64,000 nt of DNA, from contig JAFKJB010000011.1 of NCBI GenBank assembly GCA_017306155.1, positions 62,001 to 126,000 of the forward strand, given 5' to 3'. The stretch comes from Nitrosospira multiformis. Its GTDB lineage: Bacteria > Pseudomonadota > Gammaproteobacteria > Burkholderiales > Nitrosomonadaceae. The notes below the pieces were generated by a model. It had not been told where the DNA came from, ran no database searches, and saw nothing but the letters and a program-made list of their open reading frames with translations. Positions within the stretch are counted from its first letter, which is position 1; each line of letters starts with the position of its first letter. This document shows positions 1 through 10,254 of this stretch, one piece after another. A program made the position numbers and the translations under genes.

Positions 1-152
1 GACCTGCTTTAACCTCCTTTAACCTGCCTATGTGAGAAAACGAACAGAATAGAGCCGGAGAATGCGTAATAAATCATACAGGCGGCTCAGTTTCCATTTG
101 CTGAGAGAATTTCCCAAGGATAAAACCAGGGGATAAAACCAGGAAAACTGTC
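1..152. other. Window 5' edge, upstream of response regulator
   Basis: 152 bases with a direct repeat of a short word (AACCTCCTTTAACCTGCC-like, two copies of CTTTAACCT at 7-26). No coding frame is convincing. It could be the leader of the response regulator gene. Confidence 0.3.
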
Positions 153-566
153 ATGAAGGTAACCAGCAAGCCAATTCTCCTGGTCGAAGATGACCGGGTG
201 GATATGATGTCCGTTATCCGCGCTCTCAAGCAGATTCACGTCAGCAACAAGGTCGTGCATCGGGAAAACGGCGAGGATGGATTGAACTACCTCGAGGACG
301 AAACCAATGATAAGCCTTGCATCATTCTGCTGGACTTGAACATGCCCATTATGAATGGCGTCGAATTCCTGGAAGCGGTAAAGAGCGACGACAGGTTCAG
401 GCGTATTCCGGTAGTGGTTCTGACGACATCAGATGAACAGCAGGACAAGGTGAACAGTTTCAATTTCGGGGTGGCTGGATATATGTCGAAGCCAGTCGAC
501 TATTGGCAATTCGTCGAGGTCATCAGGTCAATCGACGCGTACTGGACTCTCAGCGAAATGCCGTAA
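153..566 (+). CDS. Single-domain response regulator (Rcp1-like)
   Basis: This 137-residue protein is a stand-alone CheY-type receiver with no output domain. The acidic pair D13-D14 lies in VEDDR, the phosphoacceptor is D61 in LLDLNMP, the switch residues are T91/T92 in VLTTS, and K113 lies in SKPVD. The C-terminal stretch around residues 105-133 (GVAGYM, FVEVIR, YWTLSE) is typical of the Rcp1-like regulators that pair with phytochrome or other hybrid kinases. No kinase is visible in the 152 bases upstream, so the partner is either outside the window or elsewhere in the genome. The start is the only ATG before the conserved core. The family call is firm; the signal it carries is unknown. Confidence 0.9.
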   Translation: MKVTSKPILLVEDDRVDMMSVIRALKQIHVSNKVVHRENGEDGLNYLEDETNDKPCIILLDLNMPIMNGVEFLEAVKSDDRFRRIPVVVLTTSDEQQDKVNSFNFGVAGYMSKPVDYWQFVEVIRSIDAYWTLSEMP

Positions 567-633
567 CGCATTCGGACCAGGTATGCGCCTGAGACTGCGG
601 CGAGTAGCAATGACAACTGATGCGCTTAGCTGT

Positions 634-2202
634 TTAGCCTTCTTCCCGGTGCGGCGTCGGGGCAGAAGTAACGGCAATCCATTGGTTCAACAGGACGCGG
701 GCGGCATTGGGAATCTCGGATGCGGTCATTCCAACGCAGCCGTCGTGCTGCTTCTGCAGCAGGTCGGCAGCCGCACCATGCAGATATACGGCAGCGAGCA
801 GCGCGTTTTCCGGCTCCAGCCCCTGTGCCAGAAAGGCCCCAATCATCCCGGAGAGGATGTCGCCCGTCCCGGCACTGCTCAAGCCGGGATTTCCACTTGT
901 ATTGATGAAGCGCCTGCCATCCGGCATCGCGCACACGCTGCCTGCGCCTTTCAGCACTACCCAGCAGTTATAACGCTGCACCAACTCCGCAGCGGCTGCC
1001 ATACGATTCTGCTGCACGGAAGCCGTGCTGCTTTGCAAGAGGCGCGCGGCCTCCGCCGGATGCGGAGTGAGAATGGAAGGCGCATTGCGCTCGTGCAACC
1101 GTTTCCGCAACAATTCCGCTATTTCGGAATGCGAAGCAGCAAGATTCAAGGCATCTGCATCGAGAACCAGTGGCAGGCTCGATTCCAGTGCGCACTTGAG
1201 CCAGAAGCAGGCGGCGGTTTCCGTTCCCAGACCCGGGCCGACCACCAGACCGTTCAGTTGCTCCAGCTTGAACAGATCCTGCATGGGACGCAGCATCAGC
1301 TCCGGCTGGACGGTATCGACCCCTGGCGCGTCCATCGCCATCAACCCCAGGTAAACGCGTCCCGTGCCCAGTTTCAGCGCTGCGGTACCCGCCAGAAGCG
1401 CGGCTCCGACCATGCCGGCTGATCCTCCGATTATCCCGATACTGCCGAACATGCCCTTGTGACTATTGGCGCGCCGGGGAGGTGGCAGGAGCCCTCGGGC
1501 GTGAACCTGATCCATCAGCCATGAATCGGGTTTCTTCAGGGATGAGACGGCGAGACCGAGGTCGTGCAAGGAAACTTCCCCGCAATAATCGGGGCCATCG
1601 TTCGTGAAGAGACCGGGCTTGAGGCCGATGAATGTTGCCGTCATGGTCGCGATGACAGCCGCGCCGCATACGGCCCCGGTATCGCTGCCCAGACCACTGG
1701 GAATGTCGATGGACAGTACCGGCAGCTTCATGGCATTGATGGTATTCACCATGGCCAGATATTTGCCGTCCAGTTCCCGGCCCCCTTGCTGGTCCAGGCC
1801 GATGCCAAACAGGCCATCGATTACGGCATCCCAGGTTGCATCTTCCGGAATTTCAGGGAGTATTTCAGCGCCGGTGGCAACCCAGGCCTCCAGCGCCCGC
1901 CGTGCGTCCTCCGATAATTTTGCCTGCTCTCCGGTAAATACCAGCGTCACTTTGAACTGCCACTCCTGCAGGTGGCGCGCCGCGACAAAGGCATCGCCGC
2001 CGTTGTTGCCGGGGCCCGCCAATACCAGCACGCGGACTTTATGGGTGGAGAGCAGCCGGTCGCGGACGGTTTCAGCAGTGGCCAGGCCGGCCGCTTCCAT
2101 CAATTGAGGCCGATCAGGCAGGGCAGCTGCCAGTTGCTCGATTTCCCTGATCCCGGCCGTGGAGTAAATAGCAGCGGAGGGATTGTGCTTGAACGCGCTC
2201 AT
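634..2202 (-). CDS. nnrD: Bifunctional NAD(P)HX epimerase / ADP-dependent dehydratase
   Basis: This 522-residue metabolite-repair enzyme (YjeF type) restores hydrated NADH/NADPH. The N-terminal half is the epimerase domain (YjeF_N): the nucleotide-binding loop [10 protein letters not shown] lies near residue 60 and a conserved IDIPSGL near residue 165. The C-terminal half is the ribokinase-like dehydratase, with VGPGLG near residue 320 and [16 protein letters not shown] near residue 435 as the catalytic/anion-hole segment. The length matches the fused bacterial form. It is divergent from purL with about 90 bases between the starts, so the two share a promoter region. All expected motifs are present. 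Confidence 0.95.
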   Translation of the reverse strand: MSAFKHNPSAAIYSTAGIREIEQLAAALPDRPQLMEAAGLATAETVRDRLLSTHKVRVLVLAGPGNNGGDAFVAARHLQEWQFKVTLVFTGEQAKLSEDARRALEAWVATGAEILPEIPEDATWDAVIDGLFGIGLDQQGGRELDGKYLAMVNTINAMKLPVLSIDIPSGLGSDTGAVCGAAVIATMTATFIGLKPGLFTNDGPDYCGEVSLHDLGLAVSSLKKPDSWLMDQVHARGLLPPPRRANSHKGMFGSIGIIGGSAGMVGAALLAGTAALKLGTGRVYLGLMAMDAPGVDTVQPELMLRPMQDLFKLEQLNGLVVGPGLGTETAACFWLKCALESSLPLVLDADALNLAASHSEIAELLRKRLHERNAPSILTPHPAEAARLLQSSTASVQQNRMAAAAELVQRYNCWVVLKGAGSVCAMPDGRRFINTSGNPGLSSAGTGDILSGMIGAFLAQGLEPENALLAAVYLHGAAADLLQKQHDGCVGMTASEIPNAARVLLNQWIAVTSAPTPHREEG

Positions 2203-2294
2203 GCGATCTGCCTATACCGTCTTGCCGGACTGGGGGCAGCCGGTCTTCTCGTGTAAAATCACGTTCTTTCCTATCATCATTTTTTATTTTCCGG

Positions 2295-5200
2295 ATGCTC
2301 AGACTTCGTGGCGGCAGTGCGCTTCCTTCTTTCCGGCAGAAAAAACTGGCCGCCGCTCTTAAGGTTTCAGTTCCCCCAGTTTCCCATATTTATGCCGAGT
2401 ATTGGTATTTTTGCTCGGTCGCGCGCCCGTTGCAGGAAAACGAAGTCTCCATTCTGGCCAGGCTGCTCAAGGCAGTACCCGAAGATATTTCATTGAACGG
2501 TACAGGTATCGGTTCGAGCCGGATACATCTGCCGTCATCGCAGGGCAGGTTGTTTCTGGTCGTGCCGCGACCCGGCACCATCTCTCCATGGTCCACGAAG
2601 GCAACCGATATCGCCCACAACTGCGGATTGGACGCCGTGGCCCGGCTGGAGCGAGGGGTGGCTTATTACGTCGAAGCCGGCGCAAAGGCTTCCGGCGAAT
2701 TTTCCGGCCCTGCCAGGCAATCATTGCTTGCGCTGATACACGACCGTATGACCGAAGTGGTATTCAATTCATTCGACGATGCAGAGCGGTTGTTCAGGCA
2801 TTTCGAACCCCTGCCCTTCGATGCAGTGGATGTGCTGGCGGGGGGGCGGGATGCGTTGCTGAAAGCCAACAGCGAAATGGGGCTTGCACTGTCAGCGGAG
2901 GAAATCGACTATTTTGCCGACTATTTCCTGGGGACCGGGCGTAATCCGACGGATGCCGAACTGATGATGTTTGCGCAGGCAAATTCGGAGCATTGCCGCC
3001 ACAAGATTTTCAACGCGGACTGGATCATCGATGGCATGCCGCGGGAAGCCTCCCTGTTTTCGATGATACGTAATACCCACCGCGAGCATCCGGACGGAAC
3101 CGTGGTCGCTTACGCCGATAATTCCGCCATCATCGAGGGCGCTGAAATTGCCCGCTTCTATCCCGGTAACGACAATCTGTACGATTACGCGCAGGAGCAG
3201 ACCCATATCCTGATGAAAGTGGAGACCCATAATCATCCGACTGCGATCTCACCCTATCCGGGTGCTGCGACCGGCGTGGGAGGCGAAATTCGGGATGAGG
3301 GCGCTACTGGGCGGGGCGCCAAGCCGAGAGCAGGCCTTTGCGGTTTTTCCGTTTCCAATCTGAATATCCCCGATTTTATTCAACCCTGGGAGTTGCAAGG
3401 GCCCGCCCCGGAGGAACAAACCTACGGCAAACCGGGACGCATCGCATCCGCCCTGCAGATCATGCTGGAAGGCCCGATCGGGAGCGCCGCCTTCAACAAC
3501 GAATTCGGGCGTCCCAACCTGGCCGGCTATTTCCGCACCTTTGAAGAACGTGTGGCGGGCGAAATGCGCGGCTACCACAAGCCCATCATGCTCGCAGGCG
3601 GGATAGGTCATATCAGCGGCAGGCATGCGTTCAAGCAGGAATTTGCCGCAGGCGCCCTGCTGATTCAACTGGGTGGGCCAGGGATGCTGATCGGGCTTGG
3701 AGGAGGCGCCGCCTCCAGCATGGATACGGGAATAAACGCGGAGGCGCTCGATTTCGATTCCGTCCAGCGCGGCAACCCGGAAATGGAGCGGCGCGCGCAG
3801 GAGGTCATTGATTGTTGCTGGCAGATGGAAAGGCGTGGCCAACCCAACCCGATTCTGTCGATTCATGATGTCGGCGCGGGTGGCCTGTCGAACGCCCTGC
3901 CTGAGCTGTTGCATGGTTCCGGCCGCGGTGGGCGTGTCGATCTGCGGTCTATTCCGTCCGAAGAGCCGGGCATGTCGCCCATGCAGATCTGGAGCAATGA
4001 GGCGCAGGAGCGCTATGTTCTTGCAATCAGGCCGGACTCGCTGGAATTGTTCCGCGCCATTTGCGAGCGTGAGCGCTGTCCCTTTGCCGTAGTCGGCACG
4101 GCCACAGCGGAAGAACAGCTTGTTATCGCCGATCCGTTATTCGGCAATCAGCCGGTCGATATGGATCTTTCGGTACTGCTGGGCAAGCCGCCGAAGATGA
4201 CGCGCGATGTTACGCATATCAGGAAAGCGCTGCCGTCATTCGACGCGGCGGAACTGAATCTTCGGGAAGCGGCATACCGCGTGCTGCGGCTGCCCGCGGT
4301 AGCGGACAAGACTTTTTTGATTAGCATCGGAGATCGCACCGTTGGTGGCATGACGGCGCGCGACCAGATGGTGGGACCCTGGCAGGTGCCGGTAGCGGAT
4401 GTGGCAGTTACCCTGATGGGGTACAACACCTGTCTGGGCGAGGCTTTCGCAGTGGGCGAACGCACCCCCTTGGCATTGATCGACTCCGCCGCGTCGGCAC
4501 GCATGGCGGTGGGCGAAGCCATTACCAACATTGCCGCGGCGCAGATCGGACATCTCGGAGAAATCAAGCTTTCCGCCAACTGGATGGCGGCAGCAGGACA
4601 TCCTGGCGAGGATGCTGCCCTGTTTGACGCAGTGCAGGCCGTCGGAATGGAATTCTGCCCTCAACTGGGAATCAGCATCCCCGTGGGGAAGGATTCGATG
4701 TCGATGAAGACTGTCTGGACTGTCTCGGAAGGCGAGGCCGGGCTTGGCCAACCGGTGCGAAAAGAGGTGATTGCGCCCCTGTCCTTGATTGTCTCCGCGT
4801 TTGCGAGAGTAACGGATGCGCGCAGGACTCTGACGCCTCAATTACGCACAGACTGCGGCGAGACGGAACTCATCCTGATCGATCTGGGAGAGGGACGCAA
4901 TCGTCTGGGCGGTTCTGCCCTTGCCCAAGTTTACAAGCAGGTGGGGGATGCCGCGCCCGATATAGCAGGCGCTGAGGGCGCGGAGCGGCTCAAAGGTTTC
5001 TTTGCCGCCATACAGCGCCTGAACCGTGAGGAGAGGATCATTGCCTACCACGATCGCTCTGACGGAGGGATGTTTGCCACTCTGTGCGAAATGGCCTTTG
5101 CCAGCCGTGCCGGCATGACCATCAATCTGGACCAGTTGTGCTTTGATTCGATCGCTACCGATATCGATGGCAGCGAGATGCACCCTGAAAGGCTGGGTGG

Positions 5201-6353
5201 AAGATTCACGGCCAGCCTCATGTCGGTCCTGTTCAATGAAGAGCTCGGCGCTGTCATTCAGATAAGAACAGAACACCGCCGGGAAGTGCTGAATGTTTTG
5301 GCGGAAGCGGGCCTGGGCGAGGCGAGCTTTGTCATCGGCAGCAGTGTCAATGACGGGGATGAGCTCCGGTTTCTGCGCAACAATAAGCCGGTATTCGCGG
5401 AGAAGCGCATTGACCTGCATCGCGCCTGGTCGGAGACCACCTATCAGATGCAGAAGCTGCGCGACAATCCGGAATGCGCGCAGCAGGAGTATGACCGCAT
5501 TCTCGATCTGCACGACCCCGGCCTGCATGCGGAACTTACCTTCGATGTGGATGAGGACATCTGTGCGCCTTATATCCGGGCAGGGGTGAAGCCAAAAATA
5601 GCGGTGCTGCGCGAACAGGGCGTAAACGGTCATGTGGAAATGGCGGCCGCTTTCGATCGCGCAGGATTTGCCGTGGCTGACGTGCATATGAGCGATATCA
5701 TCGAGGGGCGTGCCACCCTCAGGGATTACAAAGGCTTTGCCGCGTGCGGAGGGTTTTCTTATGGCGATGTGCTGGGAGCAGGAGAAGGCTGGGCCAATTC
5801 GATCCTGTTCAATGCGCGCGCCCGCGATGAGTTCGAGGCTTTTTTTGCGCGTGCTGATACTTTTGCCTTGGGCGTATGCAATGGCTGCCAGATGATGAGC
5901 AACCTGCATCAGATTATTCCGGGCGCCGGGCATTGGCCCAGATTTGCAAGAAACAGATCGGAGCAATTCGAGGCACGGTTTGTCATGGTCGAAGCTCAGC
6001 ACAGTCCCTCTCTGTTTTTCGATGGAATGGCGGGCAGCCGCATGCCCATCGCTGTTGCACATGGAGAGGGCTATGCAGAATTTGCAGATGAGAATGCTGC
6101 CTCAGCAGTTTCATCCCTGGTTGCATTGCGTTACGTGGATCATCGGGGCAAGCCGACCGGACTCTATCCCCTGAACCCCAATGGTTCTCCACAAGGTATT
6201 GCCGGCATGACAACCGCCGATGGAAGATTCAGCGTTCTCATGCCGCATCCGGAGCGCGGGTTCCGGGCAGTACAGCAGTCATGGCATCCCGACTGGCGCG
6301 AGGATGCGCCGTGGATGAGGATGTTCCGCAATGCGCGCAAATGGGTGGGTTAG
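2295..6353 (+). CDS. purL: Phosphoribosylformylglycinamidine synthase (large single-chain form)
   Basis: This 1352-residue enzyme converts FGAR, glutamine and ATP to FGAM in purine biosynthesis. It is the long proteobacterial form, with an N-terminal PurS-like region, two AIRS-type ATP-binding halves (signature HNHPTAISP near residue 315), and a C-terminal glutamine amidotransferase. The amidotransferase nucleophile is Cys1195 in LGVCNGCQM, and the His/Glu pair lies in MPHPERGFR near the end. The start fits the family: the segment [15 protein letters not shown] aligns with the usual N-terminus. It is transcribed away from nnrD. No truncation or frameshift is seen. Confidence 0.97.
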   Translation: MLRLRGGSALPSFRQKKLAAALKVSVPPVSHIYAEYWYFCSVARPLQENEVSILARLLKAVPEDISLNGTGIGSSRIHLPSSQGRLFLVVPRPGTISPWSTKATDIAHNCGLDAVARLERGVAYYVEAGAKASGEFSGPARQSLLALIHDRMTEVVFNSFDDAERLFRHFEPLPFDAVDVLAGGRDALLKANSEMGLALSAEEIDYFADYFLGTGRNPTDAELMMFAQANSEHCRHKIFNADWIIDGMPREASLFSMIRNTHREHPDGTVVAYADNSAIIEGAEIARFYPGNDNLYDYAQEQTHILMKVETHNHPTAISPYPGAATGVGGEIRDEGATGRGAKPRAGLCGFSVSNLNIPDFIQPWELQGPAPEEQTYGKPGRIASALQIMLEGPIGSAAFNNEFGRPNLAGYFRTFEERVAGEMRGYHKPIMLAGGIGHISGRHAFKQEFAAGALLIQLGGPGMLIGLGGGAASSMDTGINAEALDFDSVQRGNPEMERRAQEVIDCCWQMERRGQPNPILSIHDVGAGGLSNALPELLHGSGRGGRVDLRSIPSEEPGMSPMQIWSNEAQERYVLAIRPDSLELFRAICERERCPFAVVGTATAEEQLVIADPLFGNQPVDMDLSVLLGKPPKMTRDVTHIRKALPSFDAAELNLREAAYRVLRLPAVADKTFLISIGDRTVGGMTARDQMVGPWQVPVADVAVTLMGYNTCLGEAFAVGERTPLALIDSAASARMAVGEAITNIAAAQIGHLGEIKLSANWMAAAGHPGEDAALFDAVQAVGMEFCPQLGISIPVGKDSMSMKTVWTVSEGEAGLGQPVRKEVIAPLSLIVSAFARVTDARRTLTPQLRTDCGETELILIDLGEGRNRLGGSALAQVYKQVGDAAPDIAGAEGAERLKGFFAAIQRLNREERIIAYHDRSDGGMFATLCEMAFASRAGMTINLDQLCFDSIATDIDGSEMHPERLGGRFTASLMSVLFNEELGAVIQIRTEHRREVLNVLAEAGLGEASFVIGSSVNDGDELRFLRNNKPVFAEKRIDLHRAWSETTYQMQKLRDNPECAQQEYDRILDLHDPGLHAELTFDVDEDICAPYIRAGVKPKIAVLREQGVNGHVEMAAAFDRAGFAVADVHMSDIIEGRATLRDYKGFAACGGFSYGDVLGAGEGWANSILFNARARDEFEAFFARADTFALGVCNGCQMMSNLHQIIPGAGHWPRFARNRSEQFEARFVMVEAQHSPSLFFDGMAGSRMPIAVAHGEGYAEFADENAASAVSSLVALRYVDHRGKPTGLYPLNPNGSPQGIAGMTTADGRFSVLMPHPERGFRAVQQSWHPDWREDAPWMRMFRNARKWVG

Positions 6354-6474
6354 CCGACAGGATTCCCGGTTTCCTGATCCGGGGTTTCCTTTGCCTGGAT
6401 GGGTAGCGCCTGCGGCGCAGTCATGGCGGCAGCCGGCGTGCTGCGGGATCGGTATATCTGATAAGGAGTATCTG

Positions 6475-7776
6475 TTGAAAATTTTAAAGACTGCACCGGT
6501 TTCATTCACTTTCGTATTTCTCGTTTCCACGTTGTTCATGGGAGTTTTCCCGGATACTGCCTATGGGCAGGCCAAACCCGTTGCAGAAAAGCCCAGGGAG
6601 GATGGGGAGGCCAGCAAGGAGACAAACAAGGAAGCAAAGGGCGGCGAGTGCGCGCCTGTGGCAGTATGGACTGTTCCCGGTTCTGCTCCCGGTTCAGGGA
6701 AAATATCCGTTACCGATGTTATCGGCCGCGCCGCCCGGCGGGAGGTGGTGTTGCTGGGAGAGGCGCATGATAACCCTGAGCACCACCGCTGGCAGTTGCA
6801 GGCGCTGGCCGCGTTGCACGCGGAACGGCCGGATATGGTGATCGGCTTCGAGATGTTTCCACGTCGGGTGCAGAAGGCGCTCGACCAGTGGGTTGCAGGC
6901 GAGCTGACCGAAACCCAGTTTCTCGCTGCTTCCGAGTGGAATACGGTCTGGAGCACCGATGCAGCCATGTATATGCCCCTGTTCCACTTTGCGCGCATGA
7001 ATCGCGTGCCGATGGTGGCACTGAACATCGATACGCGCCTGAGGCGATCGGTTGCGACGAAGGGATTCGCGGGAGTGCCGGAGAATGAACGAGAAGGCGT
7101 GACGGCGCCTGCTGAACCGAGCAATGCATACCTCGACTATCTGCTCCCGATCTATGGCGAGCATGATCGCGCAGGCAGAAAAAAGGCGGGCGCCACCAGT
7201 GCAGGTAGGAATGATCTGGATTTTCGCCGCTTCGTGGAAGGCCAGCAACTGTGGGATCGGGCGATGGCGCAAGGCATCCATTCCGCATTGGAGCGGTCCC
7301 AGCGTCCCCTGGTTGTGGGGATCATGGGTTCGGGGCATATCAAATATGGCTACGGTGTTCCCCACCAGTTGAAGCATCTGGGGGTGGCAGAGGTGGGAAT
7401 GCTGCTTCCCTGGAACAGCGGCACTTCGTGCGAGCTGCTTACAGCAGATATAGCGGATGCCATATTCGGAACGGCACTGGCCCCACTGGCGGCGGATGAG
7501 CGTCCCCGGCAGCGCCTGGGAATCCGCTTCGAAATGGCGCAGGATGGGAGCGGGGCGCGCGTGCTGCAAGTGGAGAAGGGCAGTATCGCGGAGAAAGCGG
7601 ATATACGTGAAAGTGATTTGATCATCGAGGCCGCGGGCATGTCTATCAAGCAGCTCAACGATATTGTGGAAATCGTCAAGCGGCAGGCGCCGGGAACATG
7701 GCTTCCGCTGAAACTCAAGCGCGGCAGCGATGCGATGGAGGCTGTCGCCAAGTTTTCTTCGCTGTCCAAACGATGA
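6475..7776 (+). CDS. ChaN-family exported protein with C-terminal PDZ domain
   Basis: The chosen start is a TTG at 6475, preceded by a clear AAGGAG at 6463-6468. It gives 433 residues with a proper signal peptide ending at AYGQA. An in-frame ATG at 6331 inside purL would bury this signal peptide. The mature part begins with a ChaN domain (a haem-binding fold related to iron uptake): LLGEAHDNPEHH, GFEMFPRR and MGSGHIKYG are visible. The last ~90 residues form a PDZ domain (LGIRFEM, VEKGSIAEKADI, DLIIEAAG). The E. coli ChaN is a lipoprotein; no lipobox Cys is seen here. The stop overlaps the next start as ATGA, so translation is probably coupled to the peptidase gene. Confidence 0.85.
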   Translation: MKILKTAPVSFTFVFLVSTLFMGVFPDTAYGQAKPVAEKPREDGEASKETNKEAKGGECAPVAVWTVPGSAPGSGKISVTDVIGRAARREVVLLGEAHDNPEHHRWQLQALAALHAERPDMVIGFEMFPRRVQKALDQWVAGELTETQFLAASEWNTVWSTDAAMYMPLFHFARMNRVPMVALNIDTRLRRSVATKGFAGVPENEREGVTAPAEPSNAYLDYLLPIYGEHDRAGRKKAGATSAGRNDLDFRRFVEGQQLWDRAMAQGIHSALERSQRPLVVGIMGSGHIKYGYGVPHQLKHLGVAEVGMLLPWNSGTSCELLTADIADAIFGTALAPLAADERPRQRLGIRFEMAQDGSGARVLQVEKGSIAEKADIRESDLIIEAAGMSIKQLNDIVEIVKRQAPGTWLPLKLKRGSDAMEAVAKFSSLSKR

Positions 7777-9959
7777 ATATGATGCAAATAATACTCTCTG
7801 CAACGAGGCCGATGATGAGAGGGATGCGAGACAGTTGTATTCCAGATTCCGGAAAGGCTGGCAGGACCGTTTCATATGTGTCGTTCCTGTCTATGCCGCC
7901 CCTGTCTATGCCGCTCCTGATTGTTTGCATGGCAGCAATTTTGTTCTTCCCTGCTGCACAGGCGGCGGAATCGGGTCCCGGTCAGGAGCCTTCTCATGTC
8001 GATTCCCCGGTTGTCGATTCGTCGGTTCGCTATGACATCAGCGTTCACATCGATCCGGTGGAGCGCACTCTCAGGGGACGCAGCGTGATCACCGCGAATA
8101 CCCGGGAGGAGCTGACACTCGTGATAGGCCGTCGTTTCGAAGTGCTGAAGGCGCTGGTGGATGATGAGCAGATCGGCTCGTCTGCGACCTTCGGAGCGAT
8201 GCGAGGTTGGCGTATTCGGGGGGAAGAGAAGCTTCCCCGTCGCATAGAAATAGAGTGGCAGGGGGAGCTGTCTCCGCTGGATACCTCACTCGATCACCGC
8301 CAGACGCTGGGGCAGAACCAGCCTGTCAGCGGGGAATCAGGGACGTTCCTGCCTGATTCGAGCGGCTGGTACCCCTATCTTGCAGGTAAGCTCGCCAGCT
8401 ATGATTTGAGCATGGAACTCCCGTCCGGCCAGCGGGGCCTGGTTGCGGGAGGCCTCATGGAGGAATCGGAATCGCCACAGGGGTATCGCGCACGTTTTGA
8501 ATTTCCCGCTCCGACCGGCGGGATCGATCTCATGGCCGGTCCCTACATTATCGAAACACGGACGATCCGCAGCGCGGGGGGCAAACCCATCGTATTGCGA
8601 ACCTATTTCCATCGGGAGGTCGCAGACCTTGCAGGAGAGTACCTCGATTCGGTCAAGGGGTATATCGATCTTTATGAATCCTGGATCGGCGCCTATCCAT
8701 TCACGGAATTCAGCATCGTCTCAAGCCCGACACCAACGGGTTTTGGCATGCCCACCCTCACCTATCTCGGTCTGGAGGTACTGCGGCTGCCTTTCATTCG
8801 CGCAACTTCCCTGGGTCACGAGGTGTTGCACAACTGGTGGGGAAACGGCGTGTATCCCGATTACGCAAAAGGCAACTGGTCGGAAGGGTTAACCACCTTT
8901 ATGGCCGATTATGCATATAAAGAGCGGGAGAGCGATGCAGCAGCGCGGGAAATGCGGCAGGGCTGGCTGCGTGATTTTGCCGCATTATCGCCCAGCCAGT
9001 ATGCGCCGCTGATGAGTTTTACCTCCCGCACACACGGGGCTTCGCAAATTGTCGGCTACAACAAGGCCGCCATGGTGTTTCTGATGCTGCGCGACCTGCT
9101 CGGGCGGGAAACTTTCGATCGGGCACTCCAGACATTCTGGCGCGAGCAGCGCTTTCGCGTAGCGTCGTGGGAAGATCTGCAGCGCGCCTTTGAGACTGCT
9201 TCCGGCCGGAACCTGCGCGTATTCTTCGATCAATGGCTCACCCGCCCCGGTGCGCCGTCCGTGCGATTGACAGAAGCGGTGCGGGTGAAGGCAGAGGGGG
9301 AAAGCCATCATGTTTCCGTCACGCTCGAGCAGCCGGAGCCCGCGTATCGATTGAGCGTGCCGATTGCCATCCGTACCCGGCAAGGCGAGAAAATTCACAC
9401 CGTCGATCTCGAGAACACGCGCCAGGTATTTTCCATCGAGACCGGCGCCCCCCCGCTGGAAGTGATACTCGATCCCGATCTCCGCCTGTTCCGGCATTTG
9501 ATGCCACAGGAGGCGACCCCGATCCTGCGTCAGGTGATGGTGAACAAGACAACGGTAACCGTTTTACTGCCGGAAAGCGGACCTGCCCGCAATGCCGCGG
9601 AGGTCCTGTCGACCAGGCTTCAACATCGCGCGCCGAAACTGACTCCGGGTACGGACAACATGCCGGCCACGCCAACTCTGGTGATAGGCCTCCAGGATCA
9701 GGTGGATGCGTGGCTTGCGCGGCACGAGTTGCGCAGGCCGGAGGATATAAAGGGTAAAGGTTCGGCCCAGGCCTGGACCATGCGCCTTTCCGACGGTACC
9801 ACGCTTGCAGTCATTTCCGCACGCGACATCGAATCACTGACGGCGTTGACCCGGCCACTGCCGCATTATGGTCGTCAGAGTTATGTCGTGTTCGAGGGAG
9901 CGAAGGCGGTCAGCCGGGGTACATGGCCTACCCGCCCACAGGCGGTGAAACTCGATTGA
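7773..9959 (+). CDS. M1-family (gluzincin) metallopeptidase, exported
   Basis: This protein has about 728 residues from the ATG at 7773, which overlaps the previous stop. A hydrophobic stretch ending in AAQA at roughly residues 45-70 is a signal sequence, so a later start is possible. The zinc site is HEVLHNWWG followed by the third ligand in NWSEGLTTF. The gap between HEXXH and the Glu is 17 residues, one shorter than in classical M1 enzymes. The region FGMPTLTY upstream of the zinc site stands where the GxMEN exopeptidase motif would be, but GAMEN itself is absent. Aminopeptidase activity is therefore not certain. The C-terminal 200 residues have no clear motif. It is probably periplasmic and coupled to the ChaN/PDZ protein. 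Confidence 0.85.
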   Translation: MNMMQIILSATRPMMRGMRDSCIPDSGKAGRTVSYVSFLSMPPLSMPLLIVCMAAILFFPAAQAAESGPGQEPSHVDSPVVDSSVRYDISVHIDPVERTLRGRSVITANTREELTLVIGRRFEVLKALVDDEQIGSSATFGAMRGWRIRGEEKLPRRIEIEWQGELSPLDTSLDHRQTLGQNQPVSGESGTFLPDSSGWYPYLAGKLASYDLSMELPSGQRGLVAGGLMEESESPQGYRARFEFPAPTGGIDLMAGPYIIETRTIRSAGGKPIVLRTYFHREVADLAGEYLDSVKGYIDLYESWIGAYPFTEFSIVSSPTPTGFGMPTLTYLGLEVLRLPFIRATSLGHEVLHNWWGNGVYPDYAKGNWSEGLTTFMADYAYKERESDAAAREMRQGWLRDFAALSPSQYAPLMSFTSRTHGASQIVGYNKAAMVFLMLRDLLGRETFDRALQTFWREQRFRVASWEDLQRAFETASGRNLRVFFDQWLTRPGAPSVRLTEAVRVKAEGESHHVSVTLEQPEPAYRLSVPIAIRTRQGEKIHTVDLENTRQVFSIETGAPPLEVILDPDLRLFRHLMPQEATPILRQVMVNKTTVTVLLPESGPARNAAEVLSTRLQHRAPKLTPGTDNMPATPTLVIGLQDQVDAWLARHELRRPEDIKGKGSAQAWTMRLSDGTTLAVISARDIESLTALTRPLPHYGRQSYVVFEGAKAVSRGTWPTRPQAVKLD

Positions 9960-10002
9960 GGAAACGGCTTTCTCCTTCCTCTTTGGCAGGCTTTTTTCGT
10001 TT

Positions 10003-10245
10003 TTATCTTGGCATTCCCAAATGAACCAGGATTGCATTCTCCACCGCCAGCATATCGGTCTTTGACAAGACGCCAAGCGGATTTTTCAGGCGTGCCTTAT
10101 CGGAAGCCATGATTTGGCCGGTCATTACCTTTCCCGGCCTTCCATTAATCGTCGTTATTAATGGTAATGGTGAAAACAGTAACTCAAGAGTCATTTGTCG
10201 CGAACAGGGAATCATCAACGCGGGAACATCCGTCGCTGGAACCAT
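10003..10245 (-). pseudogene. MazF/PemK-type toxin remnant (C-terminal part)
   Basis: The last ~47 codons resemble the C-terminus of MazF/PemK endoribonuclease toxins: a NGRPGKVMTGQI strand, SDKARL, then a closing helix around LSKTDMLAVENAI and a final HLGM. This matches the family pattern of a Q-I/L-x(3)-D-K-x-R-L segment followed by a helix ending L-G. The N-terminal MazF core (the GDV/RPxLV strand and the catalytic Arg region) cannot be found upstream, because trpE ends at 10255. No antitoxin lies beside it. It is probably a dead toxin fragment in the trpE 3' flank. The homology is judged by eye. Confidence 0.55.
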
Positions 10246-10254
10246 TTTTGGTTT

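Noticed and set aside
583..1422. A 279-codon frame on the plus strand opposite nnrD
   Set aside because: It is the antisense shadow of nnrD with no domain, and Arg/Gln-rich composition typical of a reverse-strand frame in GC-rich DNA.
4842..6062. A 406-codon minus-strand frame inside purL
   Set aside because: Fully within purL, no family resemblance; shadow of a long gene.
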